From positions 1 through 7,276 of the forward strand of contig CATLGN010000077.1 of the NCBI GenBank assembly GCA_949935685.1: DNA of 7,276 nucleotides, in the 5' to 3' direction. Below are positions 1 through 5,396 of the stretch, piece by piece. This stretch comes from an uncultured Lachnospiraceae bacterium. GTDB taxonomy: Bacteria; Bacillota; Clostridia; Lachnospirales; Lachnospiraceae. Each line of letters begins with the position of its first letter. Positions within the stretch are counted from its first letter, which is position 1. The notes beneath the pieces were generated by a model. It made no database searches, was not told where the DNA came from, and saw only the letters and a list, made by a program, of their open reading frames with translations. The position numbers and the translations under genes are program-made.

Positions 1-396
1 AGAGTCGATGGAAGCGATAACAAGGCAGTTAGCGCCGCTGGCGATCATGTTCTCAATCTGGGAAACCTGAGCCTGTACATCATCCTCTGCATACTGAAGG
101 TCTACTTCATAGCCGAGCGCTTCCAACTGTGCTTTCATGTTCGCACCGTCGTTGATCCATCTCTCGGAAGACTGTGTAGGCATTGCCACACCAACCTTCT
201 TGCCGTTTGCCTCTGCCGCCGGAGCTTCCGCTTCCGCTGCATCTGCGCCCGCATCCGCTGCCGGAGCCTCTGCTGCATCTGCGCTTGCGTCTGCCGCCGG
301 AGCTGCTGTCTCAGCCTGTCCGCTGCCGCCGCAGCCTGTCAACAGAGTTGCTACCATTGCCACGCTGAGCAATGCGCCTAAAACTTTCTTTTTCAT
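1..396 (-). CDS. chvE: ChvE-type multiple-monosaccharide-binding lipoprotein, N-terminal part (cut by window edge)
   Basis: This is the extracellular sugar-binding component of a ChvE/MmsAB-type ABC importer; known relatives bind several monosaccharides and pass them to a permease pair driven by a double ATPase. Seen: the start ATG ends at 396, with an AGGGAGG ribosome site at 404-410 and a 7-nt spacing. Residues 1-22 form a lipoprotein signal peptide (MKKK basic start, hydrophobic core, lipobox LTGC with Cys22), so the protein is probably anchored to the outer membrane face. Residues 23-57 are an Ala/Asp/Glu/Pro-rich linker. The mature periplasmic-binding-type fold starts at [10 protein letters not shown]; the motifs [25 protein letters not shown] and LVIASIDS are typical of ChvE. 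The frame is open to position 1, so the remaining two thirds or so lie outside. The permease and ATPase genes probably follow beyond the left edge (inference). The ligand cannot be read from this fragment. Confidence 0.93.
   Translation of the reverse strand, partial: MKKKVLGALLSVAMVATLLTGCGGSGQAETAAPAADASADAAEAPAADAGADAAEAEAPAAEANGKKVGVAMPTQSSERWINDGANMKAQLEALGYEVDLQYAEDDVQAQVSQIENMIASGANCLVIASIDS
184..330 (-). repeat. Low-complexity repeats encoding the Ala/Asp/Glu-rich linker of the ChvE-like lipoprotein
   Basis: The DNA for the linker after the lipid-anchor cysteine is built from near-repeats. The 15-mer TCTGCCGCCGGAGCT (plus strand) occurs exactly at 212-226 and 290-304, and GCATCTGCGC at 239-248 and 276-285. 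It encodes runs such as [30 protein letters not shown]. Such spacers hold a binding domain away from the membrane in Gram-positive lipoproteins. The repeats probably allow length change by slippage (inference). Confidence 0.6.
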
Positions 397-429
397 GCTT
401 TTTCCTCCCTGAATCTTAAAGTTTTAAAG

Positions 430-441
430 TTGTATTTACAA
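430..441. promoter_or_regulatory. Operator-like palindrome TTGTA-TT-TACAA in the chvE leader
   Basis: A perfect 5-bp inverted repeat with a 2-nt centre, located 34 nt upstream of the chvE start codon and adjoining a second palindrome at 443-459. Both share the TTGTA/TACAA half-site. The flanking 8-mer AAAGTTGT (426-433) is repeated exactly at 669-676, upstream of the promoter. Binding by a regulator is an inference. Confidence 0.4.
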
Positions 442-442
442 T

Positions 443-459
443 CCATACAAGTTGTATGG
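443..459. promoter_or_regulatory. Perfect 17-bp palindrome CCATACAA-G-TTGTATGG in the chvE leader
   Basis: The two 8-bp arms match perfectly around a single central G, as expected for a dimeric repressor or activator site. In RNA the same bases could form a 6-bp hairpin with a 5-nt loop, but no U-tract follows, so it is not a terminator. It lies about 140 nt downstream of the predicted transcription start, where a bound repressor would act as a roadblock (inference). Confidence 0.5.
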
Positions 460-607
460 TCTTGTACATTTTAGCTGTCCCGGGAAACCCTATCCGAAAT
501 CCGCCTCCCCGCTTTGTGCGCTTTGTATATTTTTTGTCACTTTTTTGTCGATTCATATGACATCTTTTTGCCGCCGAATGAATATTCTCTCTTCCGCGTA
601 TGTTAAT

Positions 608-636
608 ATCATATAGTAAGCACCTATATTTGTCAA
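608..636 (-). promoter_or_regulatory. Sigma-A promoter for the chvE-like operon
   Basis: On the minus strand there is TTGACA (631-636, perfect -35), a 17-nt spacer and TATGAT (608-613, five of six matches to the -10 consensus). This is the best promoter in the window. It sits downstream of the terminator at 711-742, so chvE is an independent transcription unit. Palindromes with TTGTA/TACAA half-sites flank it on both sides. Confidence 0.85.
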
Positions 637-655
637 CACTTTTCAGAGAAAATCG

Positions 656-690
656 TGTACATTTTACAAAAGTTGTTCTATACAACTTTG
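656..690. promoter_or_regulatory. Operator-like region upstream of the chvE promoter (inverted repeat AAAGTTGT / ACAACTTT)
   Basis: An 8-bp perfect inverted repeat (669-676 and 682-689, 5-nt centre) lies about 33 bp upstream of the -35 box. Next to it, TGTACATTTTA (656-666) is an exact 11-bp copy of 463-473 in the leader. TACAA half-sites occur at 665-669 and 681-685. The position just upstream of the -35 box suits an activator, or an upstream repressor site that loops to the leader palindromes (inference). Confidence 0.45.
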
Positions 691-710
691 TTCGGATAAA
701 GCAAAACAGC

Positions 711-742
711 AAAAAATGCGCCAATCCGGAAAGGTTGGCGCA
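711..742 (-). terminator. Rho-independent terminator after the small membrane protein gene
   Basis: On the minus strand an 8-bp perfect stem TGCGCCAA / TTGGCGCA (735-742 and 717-724) with a 10-nt loop is followed at once by six T (711-716) and more T-rich sequence. It starts 26 nt past the stop codon at 769 and insulates the chvE promoter from read-through. Confidence 0.88.
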
Positions 743-768
743 CATTCAGCGTTTGATCAAATTTCGGA

Positions 769-1137
769 TTACGAGTCATCTTCGGGCGCAGAAGGCGCCG
801 AATCCGCCTCCCCCTGTCCGTCCGGCTGCGATTCGGCTTCCGCTATGGCAGGAGCTGTTTCTTCCTCACCGGCATCCAGCTCTCCGCCAACATATCTGCC
901 GTTTAAAAGCCCCATACCGGCAACCAAAACGAGAAGCACGCCGATAATCCCAAAGGCAATCATAAAGGCTCCCAGAAAATATTTATCTCTGCCCTCTCCG
1001 TGAACCACGCCGTCAATCAGGCTGTAAGATGTATATACCAGATAGGCTCCTACCATGACCCTTATCATAAGAGAAAATCTGGGCGGCAGATTTTTCGTCG
1101 GTATTTTCTCCACCGAGGTATTCTTTTTCCGAAACAT
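769..1137 (-). CDS. Small two-helix membrane protein with acidic C-terminal tail, unknown function
   Basis: A 122-residue protein that I cannot assign to a characterised family. Seen: a basic N-terminus (FRKKNTSVEKIPTKNLPPR), a first hydrophobic helix at about residues 22-42 (MIRVMVGAYLVYTSYSLI), a short polar loop with GEGRDKY (47-53), a second helix at about 54-77 (FLGAFMIAFGIIGVLLVLVAGMG), then a tail from about 84 to 122 rich in Glu, Asp, Ala, Ser and Pro. By the positive-inside rule the basic N-terminus, and so also the acidic tail, would face the cytoplasm. The start is supported by GGAGG at 1144-1148, 6 nt before the ATG. It lies 52 nt downstream of the DUF1848 gene but has its own promoter (1167-1195) and a strong terminator, so it can be a one-gene unit. 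The tail is low in complexity and probably disordered. Confidence 0.8.
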   Translation of the reverse strand: MFRKKNTSVEKIPTKNLPPRFSLMIRVMVGAYLVYTSYSLIDGVVHGEGRDKYFLGAFMIAFGIIGVLLVLVAGMGLLNGRYVGGELDAGEEETAPAIAEAESQPDGQGEADSAPSAPEDDS

Positions 1138-1166
1138 TTGGCACCTCCAAATTTATTTTTTCTTAT

Positions 1167-1195
1167 AGTATACCAAAAACCGGCGTGTTTCACAA
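1167..1195 (-). promoter_or_regulatory. Probable sigma-A promoter for the small membrane protein gene
   Basis: Minus strand: TTGTGA (1190-1195), a 17-nt spacer and TATACT (1167-1172). The -10 matches five of six consensus bases and the -35 four of six. The -35 box overlaps the last codons of the upstream DUF1848 gene. The predicted start point near 1160 gives a leader of about 23 nt, enough for the GGAGG ribosome site. Confidence 0.65.
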
Positions 1196-2110
1196 TGTTT
1201 TCAGCGACTTCACCTTCCGCTCTGTCACCCTGTCCTGCGGTCCGATACGCCCGCACAGAATCGGAGAATGCGGGTCATACGCCTCCGCATTTTTGCGCGC
1301 AGCCTCAGGACTGTGATTCGCATAGCAATACCGGCATCCGGCCATACAGGTATGATATGTCCCCACTTCCACGCTTTCCATACAGCCGCACGCCGGTCTC
1401 TGGCTTTTGTCTTTCCCGCCGGTCAGCCGACGTCCGATCACGTCTTCCAGAAGCGCCTTATCAATGCAGCTCCCCTGTTTTACACCGACCCTTTGCAGAT
1501 CATACGGCTCCGCACACGAGGTAATCTCCATGCCGTACGTACGCGCAACTGCCGCAAACGCTCCCGCCAGCGCAGACATTTCCTTCTCGGATATACGCGC
1601 AATATGCAACGCCGCGGTATTGCGCTCTGTCTTCTTATAGTAATCCAGAAAGCTGATCACCACCCGCTCCGTATATCCCGACAGCGCGGCCGCAATCTCC
1701 GCAAACGCCTTCCTGTGATACGCCGCCGTATACCTGTCACTGATAAAAACCGGGTCATACCGCCAGATCACGCGCCGCGGGCCTGTTATCGCGGCCAGTT
1801 CCCGAAACACGGGAATCAACACGCCTCTCTTATCCGGCAGCCCCGGCTCGACATCCCTGCCATATCCGGTCAGCGTAAACTGGACATAATACGGATACGC
1901 TCCCAATTCATCCAAACGAGAAAGCAGTCCCGCCGGATTTTTGGTCCAGAATACAATGCCGTCCACAACTGCCGGCGACAGACTGATCCTGCTGACCTGA
2001 TGCGCATTCATCGGATTTCTGACGCAGAGAAACCCTTCCTGCAGCCGATTATAAAACCAATCGGCATAATAATTCGGTATGTCCGTCCTTCTGCTGACAC
2101 TCAGAATCAT
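1190..2110 (-). CDS. DUF1848 family protein, putative radical-SAM-like iron-sulfur protein
   Basis: A 306-residue cytoplasmic protein of the DUF1848 family, function unknown. The family is known for a C-terminal cysteine cluster resembling the Fe-S site of radical SAM enzymes. Seen: the N-terminus ILSVSRRTDIP, RNPMNAHQVSRISL (31-44), FWTKNP (54-59), a TIM-barrel-like core with YVQFTLTGYG (75-84) and WRYDP (116-120), Cys199 and Cys215, and the cluster Cys241-Cys243, then Cys255-Cys259-Cys262 in CMAGCRYCYAN. I chose the ATG at 2110 because family similarity begins exactly there and GAAAGGA (2122-2128) lies 11 nt upstream. The same frame stays open to 2377, but that extension is read from an inverted repeat and is not protein-like. 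I see no convincing promoter; TATGAT at 2135-2140 is a possible -10 without a good -35. Fe-S binding is inferred from the cysteines. Confidence 0.88.
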   Translation of the reverse strand: MILSVSRRTDIPNYYADWFYNRLQEGFLCVRNPMNAHQVSRISLSPAVVDGIVFWTKNPAGLLSRLDELGAYPYYVQFTLTGYGRDVEPGLPDKRGVLIPVFRELAAITGPRRVIWRYDPVFISDRYTAAYHRKAFAEIAAALSGYTERVVISFLDYYKKTERNTAALHIARISEKEMSALAGAFAAVARTYGMEITSCAEPYDLQRVGVKQGSCIDKALLEDVIGRRLTGGKDKSQRPACGCMESVEVGTYHTCMAGCRYCYANHSPEAARKNAEAYDPHSPILCGRIGPQDRVTERKVKSLKTL

Positions 2111-2311
2111 AAAAATTGATTTCCTTTCGTTTAAATCATATCCTGCACCGTACGGCAAACGCATCAATGAAAACTGTAAACAGGATATTGGCAAGGGATA
2201 GAAACGGAAAAAGTCTGACAGAATCATGGCTTTCCGACAGGGGGGGACCAATCCGGCTGTGCGCCTTGTGAAGGGTATTAGCGGTTCTTGCCGCTGTGCC
2301 ACAACCCGCAA

Positions 2312-2335
2312 TTTCCGGACACGGATGTCCGGAAA
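2312..2335. repeat. Perfect 10-bp hairpin inside the foldback element
   Basis: TTTCCGGACA (2312-2321) and TGTCCGGAAA (2326-2335) are perfect complements separated by CGGA. The hairpin is off the symmetry axis of the large repeat (its centre is 2323.5 against 2347.5), so it is an independent structure. No U-tract follows on either strand. Confidence 0.7.
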
Positions 2336-2344
2336 AGTCCGACC

Positions 2345-2361
2345 TGCGCCCGGATGGCGCA
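2345..2361. repeat. Short hairpin TGCGCC-CGGAT-GGCGCA inside the foldback element
   Basis: A perfect 6-bp GC-rich stem with a 5-nt loop, 9 bp to the right of the 10-bp hairpin. Both loops begin with CGGA. Its function is unknown. Confidence 0.55.
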
Positions 2362-2563
2362 TAGAGGACGGTTGCACTCTTGCCCGTGTCCGTTGCCACA
2401 GCGCTTAGAACCGCTTATGCCCGCAACCCGGCGCACAGCCGGATTGGTACACACCTGTCGGAAATATAAGGTGTGCAGACTTTTTCTGCTTCTGTCCCGC
2501 TCCATTTACGAAATACTTACAGTTACTCACTCATGCGTTTGTCGTCTCATGCGCCGCGCCGCC

Positions 2564-2592
2564 TTGTCTCCCCAAAGTTGTCGTGCTATACT
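2564..2592 (+). promoter_or_regulatory. Probable sigma-A promoter for the plus-strand lipoprotein gene
   Basis: TTGTCT (2564-2569), a 17-nt spacer and TATACT (2587-2592); four of six and five of six consensus matches. Transcription would start near 2599, giving a leader of about 44 nt. The promoter lies just outside the right end of the inverted repeat, so the repeat is not part of this mRNA. Confidence 0.65.
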
Positions 2593-2642
2593 GATTTTGG
2601 TAATAAACAAGCGCAAAACTTGATTTTATGAGGAGGAATATC

Positions 2643-3233
2643 ATGAAAACAAAATGCATTTCACTGCTGCTCTCTCTGTTGCTCATGCTCGGGCTCACGG
2701 GCTGTGGAGCGCCGGACGTACCGATGGAAGTCACAATCGACGGTAACACAATCGTCCTCGGGCAGACAACCATGCAGGATCTGATCGATCTGGGCTACGA
2801 ACCGCATCTGCAATCCAGACAGGATGTCGCGCGGGACGGCGATACGTATATCACATTCTATTACAGTCTCGACAAGGGCGCAGGCAATCAGTTCTGGGCC
2901 GACGTAGCCGTTCCGTGGTCGGGGAGTTCCAATATCAACGACGAAACGACCCGCTCCGCAACGGAAGGCATCGTACGGTCTGTCAAATTCTCCATAAGCT
3001 CTACGGAAAAAGTCACGGCCTCTTACAACGGCGTCGACATTCAGGACATGACCTTTGATTACGGTATCGAGGAATGGGGCGCGAAAAAAGACGACCGTAC
3101 AACCGTGCCGGCCTGGCTGGCAACGGTGAAGCGCGGTTCTCTGCGCATGGAAAGCGAATCGACAATGGACGAGGAATTCCACGAACTCACCGTCTCCTTA
3201 TCCCTGAAAGAGCTCGAAAAAATGCAGAAATAG
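2643..3233 (+). CDS. Predicted lipoprotein, unknown function
   Basis: A 196-residue protein; I do not recognise the family. Seen: a classic lipoprotein signal (MKTK, hydrophobic core rich in Leu, lipobox LTGC ending at Cys21), then a soluble domain. Its first part, EVTIDGNTIVLGQTTMQDLIDLGYE (about 29-53), resembles in style the small extracytoplasmic domains of Firmicutes lipoproteins that have a short beta strand followed by a QTT-DL helix. The rest looks beta-rich, with many Ser, Thr and Asp residues, and ends in a Lys/Glu-rich helix. The start at 2643 is chosen because AGGAGG (2631-2636) lies 6 nt upstream. An in-frame ATG at 2628 overlaps that ribosome site and is rejected. The gene is the only one on the plus strand, with its own promoter and terminator, so it is probably monocistronic. 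No catalytic motif is visible. Confidence 0.85.
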   Translation: MKTKCISLLLSLLLMLGLTGCGAPDVPMEVTIDGNTIVLGQTTMQDLIDLGYEPHLQSRQDVARDGDTYITFYYSLDKGAGNQFWADVAVPWSGSSNINDETTRSATEGIVRSVKFSISSTEKVTASYNGVDIQDMTFDYGIEEWGAKKDDRTTVPAWLATVKRGSLRMESESTMDEEFHELTVSLSLKELEKMQK

Positions 3234-3247
3234 GGAAACGATTTCCC
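3233..3247. repeat. Small hairpin GGGAAA-CGA-TTTCCC at the lipoprotein stop codon
   Basis: A perfect 6-bp stem with a 3-nt loop that begins at the last base of the TAG stop codon. There is no U-tract after it, and the true terminator lies 18 bp further on. It may be chance or may protect the mRNA end. Confidence 0.4.
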
Positions 3248-3264
3248 GTTGTAAAATAACAAAG

Positions 3265-3314
3265 AACAGGCCTGCCGGCCCCACAAAGCCGACATGCCTG
3301 TTTTTTGGTTTTTT
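3265..3314 (+). terminator. Strong terminator of the lipoprotein gene, probably bidirectional
   Basis: A 15-bp stem with two mismatches (3265-3279 with 3288-3302; outer arms AACAGGC / GCCTGTT), an 8-nt loop, then T-runs of six separated by GG. In the other direction the same stem follows the stop codon of the yjfF-like gene at 3316 and is followed by a weaker T-rich stretch, so it can serve both convergent units. Confidence 0.85.
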
Positions 3315-3315
3315 A

Positions 3316-4335
3316 TTATGCCTTTTTCGCCTCTTTGATCTTGGCAAATACAGCCTGTAATACAATAAAGAAGCAGAGCAGAAGCGCCGTAATGATATTG
3401 GCCCAGGAGCTGATCAGTTTTCCGTTTGTCTTTACCAGACTGGAGATCGTACCGTTGATCAATACGCCGAACAGAGAACCGATTACATTGCCCACACCGC
3501 CTGTCAGAAGTGTGCCGCCGATAACCGACGAGGATATGGCATCCATTTCCATGCCGGCCGCCTGCTGCGTCGTACCGCACATGGTATTCAGGCAGTAACA
3601 GATACCGCCGATTGAAGTCAGGAAGCTGTTCAGCACGTATGCGCGCATTGTCACAGACTTTACATTCAGTCCCATCAGGGTAGCCGACTGCTGATTGCCA
3701 CCCACAGCATACAGGCTGCGCCCAAAGCGGGTATACCGCAGCATCAGGAAAATCAGGACTACGATCAACAGCGCCACAAGCACCGATGCGCGGATATAAG
3801 GAACCTGATAAATGCCTTTTTTATTCACATAACCGCCGAACGGTATGCTGATTTTCGTACTGGAAAGCTTGGTGAAAAGCGGGTCGCTGACAATACTCAC
3901 CTGATCCGTACAGAGCACCGCCGTCATACCTCTGGCAAAAAACATGCCCGCCATCGTTACGATAAAAGGCTGTATTTTCAAATATGCCACACAGTACCCC
4001 TGTGCCAGGCCGAATACCAGACCGATCACCAGAATCAGAACCATCAGCACCGAACTGTTCATTCCCCAGTGCTCAATCCCCACCGCCAGAAGCATGCAAT
4101 CCACAGCCACAAGAGAGCCGACGGAAATATCGATACCGCCTGTCAGCATAACGCACGTCATGCCGCTGGCAACACAGATCAGACCCGCATTATTGATCAA
4201 AATATTCAAAAACGTCTGCATATGGGCAAATCCCTTACTGCCGTAAACGATGCATCCGCCCAGATACATGACAAAGAATAATATAATGGTAATCAGAAGC
4301 AGAACGCTGTTCCCATTCAGTTTTGTCTTTTTCAT
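3316..4335 (-). CDS. yjfF: Sugar ABC transporter permease, YjfF type
   Basis: An integral membrane subunit that, with the YtfT-like partner, forms the channel of a sugar importer. 339 residues, close to the usual 320-350 of the BPD_transp_2 (MmsB/RbsC) permeases. Seen: hydrophobic helices at about 11-31, 44-64, 72-86, 95-118, 122-141, 182-200, 232-250, 283-301 and 312-331. GGIDISVGS (66-74) is a hallmark of the family. The cytoplasmic loop RFGRSLYAVGGNQQSATLMG (203-222) corresponds to the ATPase contact region, and GGTLLTGGVG (273-282) is the second glycine-rich motif. The start ATG shares ATGA with the stop of the upstream permease gene, a 4-nt overlap that implies coupled translation; GGAGG lies about 10 nt upstream within ytfT. 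It is the last gene of the operon, ending 1 bp before the shared terminator region. Confidence 0.92.
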   Translation of the reverse strand: MKKTKLNGNSVLLLITIILFFVMYLGGCIVYGSKGFAHMQTFLNILINNAGLICVASGMTCVMLTGGIDISVGSLVAVDCMLLAVGIEHWGMNSSVLMVLILVIGLVFGLAQGYCVAYLKIQPFIVTMAGMFFARGMTAVLCTDQVSIVSDPLFTKLSSTKISIPFGGYVNKKGIYQVPYIRASVLVALLIVVLIFLMLRYTRFGRSLYAVGGNQQSATLMGLNVKSVTMRAYVLNSFLTSIGGICYCLNTMCGTTQQAAGMEMDAISSSVIGGTLLTGGVGNVIGSLFGVLINGTISSLVKTNGKLISSWANIITALLLCFFIVLQAVFAKIKEAKKA

Positions 4336-5396
4336 GCCGCCTTCGCCTCCTTTACTGCCTTCTTAGCGGAAAGCTTCTTGAAATAATCCTTTACCGGTTC
4401 AGCCTGCAGAACAACGATCAGAATAACAACGATCGCCTTAAATACCGGCGCCTGCGCGGAAGAAATTCCAAGCGCATACATGGTCGTCGTGATCGCCTGA
4501 ATCGTATACGCGCCGATCAGGGAACCAGCCAGATTAAACTTGCCGCCGCCGAGACTGTTGCCGCCGAGCGCAACCGAAAGAATGGCATCCAGTTCCATAT
4601 TCAGACCGATATTATTCGTATCGGCGGAATAGATACGGGAAGTCGCCGTCAATCCCGCAATACCGGCACACAATCCGCAAATCACATACGTAATCAGAAT
4701 AATCTTGGAAGAGTTAAAACCGGAAATTCTCGCGGCTTTTTTATTGATACCAACGCTCTGGATAAATGTTCCGAGCGCTGTGAAGCGCAATACCAGCGCC
4801 GCAATCGCAATGCAAACCGCCGCAATCAGAATCGGTGTCGGCAGAATACCCACATAAGAGCCGAAAACCTGGAACGAAGGCACGCGCACATACACGATCT
4901 GGCTGTTGCAGAGCAGCAGGCCGATCGCCCGGCCGGCCGACCACAAGATCAGCGTCGCCACCATCGGCTGGATATTCAGATAGGCCACCAGAAAACCGTT
5001 AAACAGACCGCACACACATGCGATCAAAAGACCGCCCAGAAGACCGACCCAAAGCGGCAGCGCATACGAATTGGCACGCGCCACACCATAACCGGCAAGC
5101 AGCATACAGCAAAAGCCGCCGGATAAACTCATTACGGAACCGACCGAAATATCCGTGCCGGCCGAAGAAGATACCACCAGCGTCATCCCGATCGCCAGTA
5201 TCGCGACCTCGCTCCCTCGATTCAGGACATCGACCAGACGCCCGTATAACGCGCCGTTTTTAATGGCGATCTCAAAAAAGGAAAGGGGTGCGTTTCCGCA
5301 TGCAATATCATAAACGACATTAATCAGCATAACGAGTATCATACTGAAAATCGGCAGAAATAACTGCTTTTTCGTTAATTTCTTCAAACTACTCAC
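4332..5396 (-). CDS. ytfT: Sugar ABC transporter permease, YtfT type
   Basis: The second channel subunit of the importer. 354 residues from the chosen start. Seen: helices at about 12-30, 63-78, 84-104, 113-139, 143-163, 186-206, 231-252, 288-309 and 317-331; the family motif GTDISVGS (80-87); the loop ALGTFIQSVGINKKAARISG (207-226) that should contact the ATPase; GGNSLGGGK (278-286); and a Lys/Ala-rich C-terminus. The start is a GTG. An upstream GTG at 5403-5405 lies inside the AGGAGGTG ribosome site itself, whereas the GTG at 5394-5396 is 8 nt from AGGAGG (5405-5410) and is preferred. It overlaps the last 8 nt of the ytfR-like gene (GTGAGTAG), so translation is coupled. A TTG at 5385-5387 is a less likely alternative. 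Confidence 0.92.
   Translation of the reverse strand: MSSLKKLTKKQLFLPIFSMILVMLINVVYDIACGNAPLSFFEIAIKNGALYGRLVDVLNRGSEVAILAIGMTLVVSSSAGTDISVGSVMSLSGGFCCMLLAGYGVARANSYALPLWVGLLGGLLIACVCGLFNGFLVAYLNIQPMVATLILWSAGRAIGLLLCNSQIVYVRVPSFQVFGSYVGILPTPILIAAVCIAIAALVLRFTALGTFIQSVGINKKAARISGFNSSKIILITYVICGLCAGIAGLTATSRIYSADTNNIGLNMELDAILSVALGGNSLGGGKFNLAGSLIGAYTIQAITTTMYALGISSAQAPVFKAIVVILIVVLQAEPVKDYFKKLSAKKAVKEAKAA

Larger units (their letters stand above)
397..607 (-). other. Long 5' leader (about 205 nt) of the chvE-like gene
   Basis: With the promoter at 608-636, transcription should start near 600-602, which leaves roughly 205 nt before the ATG. The leader holds the palindromes at 430-441 and 443-459 in its last 70 nt, a purine-rich middle part and the ribosome site at 404-410. 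I recognise no riboswitch class in it. A 109-codon open frame crossing 416-745 runs through the promoter and the terminator and is not considered a gene. Confidence 0.5.
2156..2541. repeat. Long imperfect inverted repeat (foldback, MITE- or REP-like element)
   Basis: The left arm, about 2156-2298, matches the reverse complement of the right arm, about 2397-2541, around a centre near 2347. Exact matched blocks are 2156-2164 with 2533-2541, 2172-2179 with 2517-2524, 2207-2217 with 2476-2486, 2231-2241 with 2454-2464, 2247-2265 with 2430-2448 (19 bp) and 2280-2288 with 2407-2415. By hand, 55 of 68 positions agree without gaps between 2231-2298 and 2397-2464. The outer arms are weaker and carry small indels. 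The central ~100 bp are not symmetric and hold two separate hairpins. There is no transposase. It could be a non-autonomous mobile element, two copies of a family repeat inserted head to head, or a structured RNA region. Confidence 0.75.
2111..2642. other. Divergent intergenic region (532 bp) with a large inverted repeat
   Basis: This gap separates the divergent DUF1848 and lipoprotein genes. It holds the foldback element at 2156-2541 and, to its right, the lipoprotein promoter and ribosome site. Open frames in it on both strands give related peptides (for example TNPAVR and SGS motifs from both arms). That is what the repeat symmetry predicts, and none has a ribosome site, so I call no gene here. 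Confidence 0.7.

Noticed and set aside
397..607. Riboswitch in the chvE leader
   Set aside because: I found palindromes but no conserved core or multi-stem fold that matches a class I know; left as an unassigned leader.
631..645. Possible catabolite-response (cre-like) site around the chvE -35 box
   Set aside because: The central CG of the cre consensus is missing and the match is no better than chance.
416..745. 109-codon open frame on the minus strand between chvE and the small membrane protein gene
   Set aside because: It runs through a clear terminator and a near-consensus promoter, has no ribosome site, and its product looks like translated non-coding AT-rich DNA.
1268..2119. 283-codon open frame on the plus strand
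   Set aside because: It lies antisense to the DUF1848 gene; its product is rich in Arg, Ile and His as expected for a shadow frame, and the minus-strand protein has clear family motifs.
2226..2505. Small open frames on both strands within the inverted repeat, giving similar peptides (TNPAVR, SGS)
   Set aside because: The similarity follows from the inverted repeat in the DNA; frames lack ribosome sites and the two arms break at different points, so they are treated as repeat-derived.
2628..2642. Upstream in-frame ATG for the plus-strand lipoprotein
   Set aside because: It overlaps the AGGAGG ribosome site that serves the ATG at 2643, and would put two Arg codons and extra residues ahead of a normal signal peptide.
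4323..5126. 267-codon open frame on the plus strand
   Set aside because: It lies antisense to the YtfT-like permease, its composition is extremely Arg/Gln/Asn-rich, and it has no ribosome site or recognisable domain.
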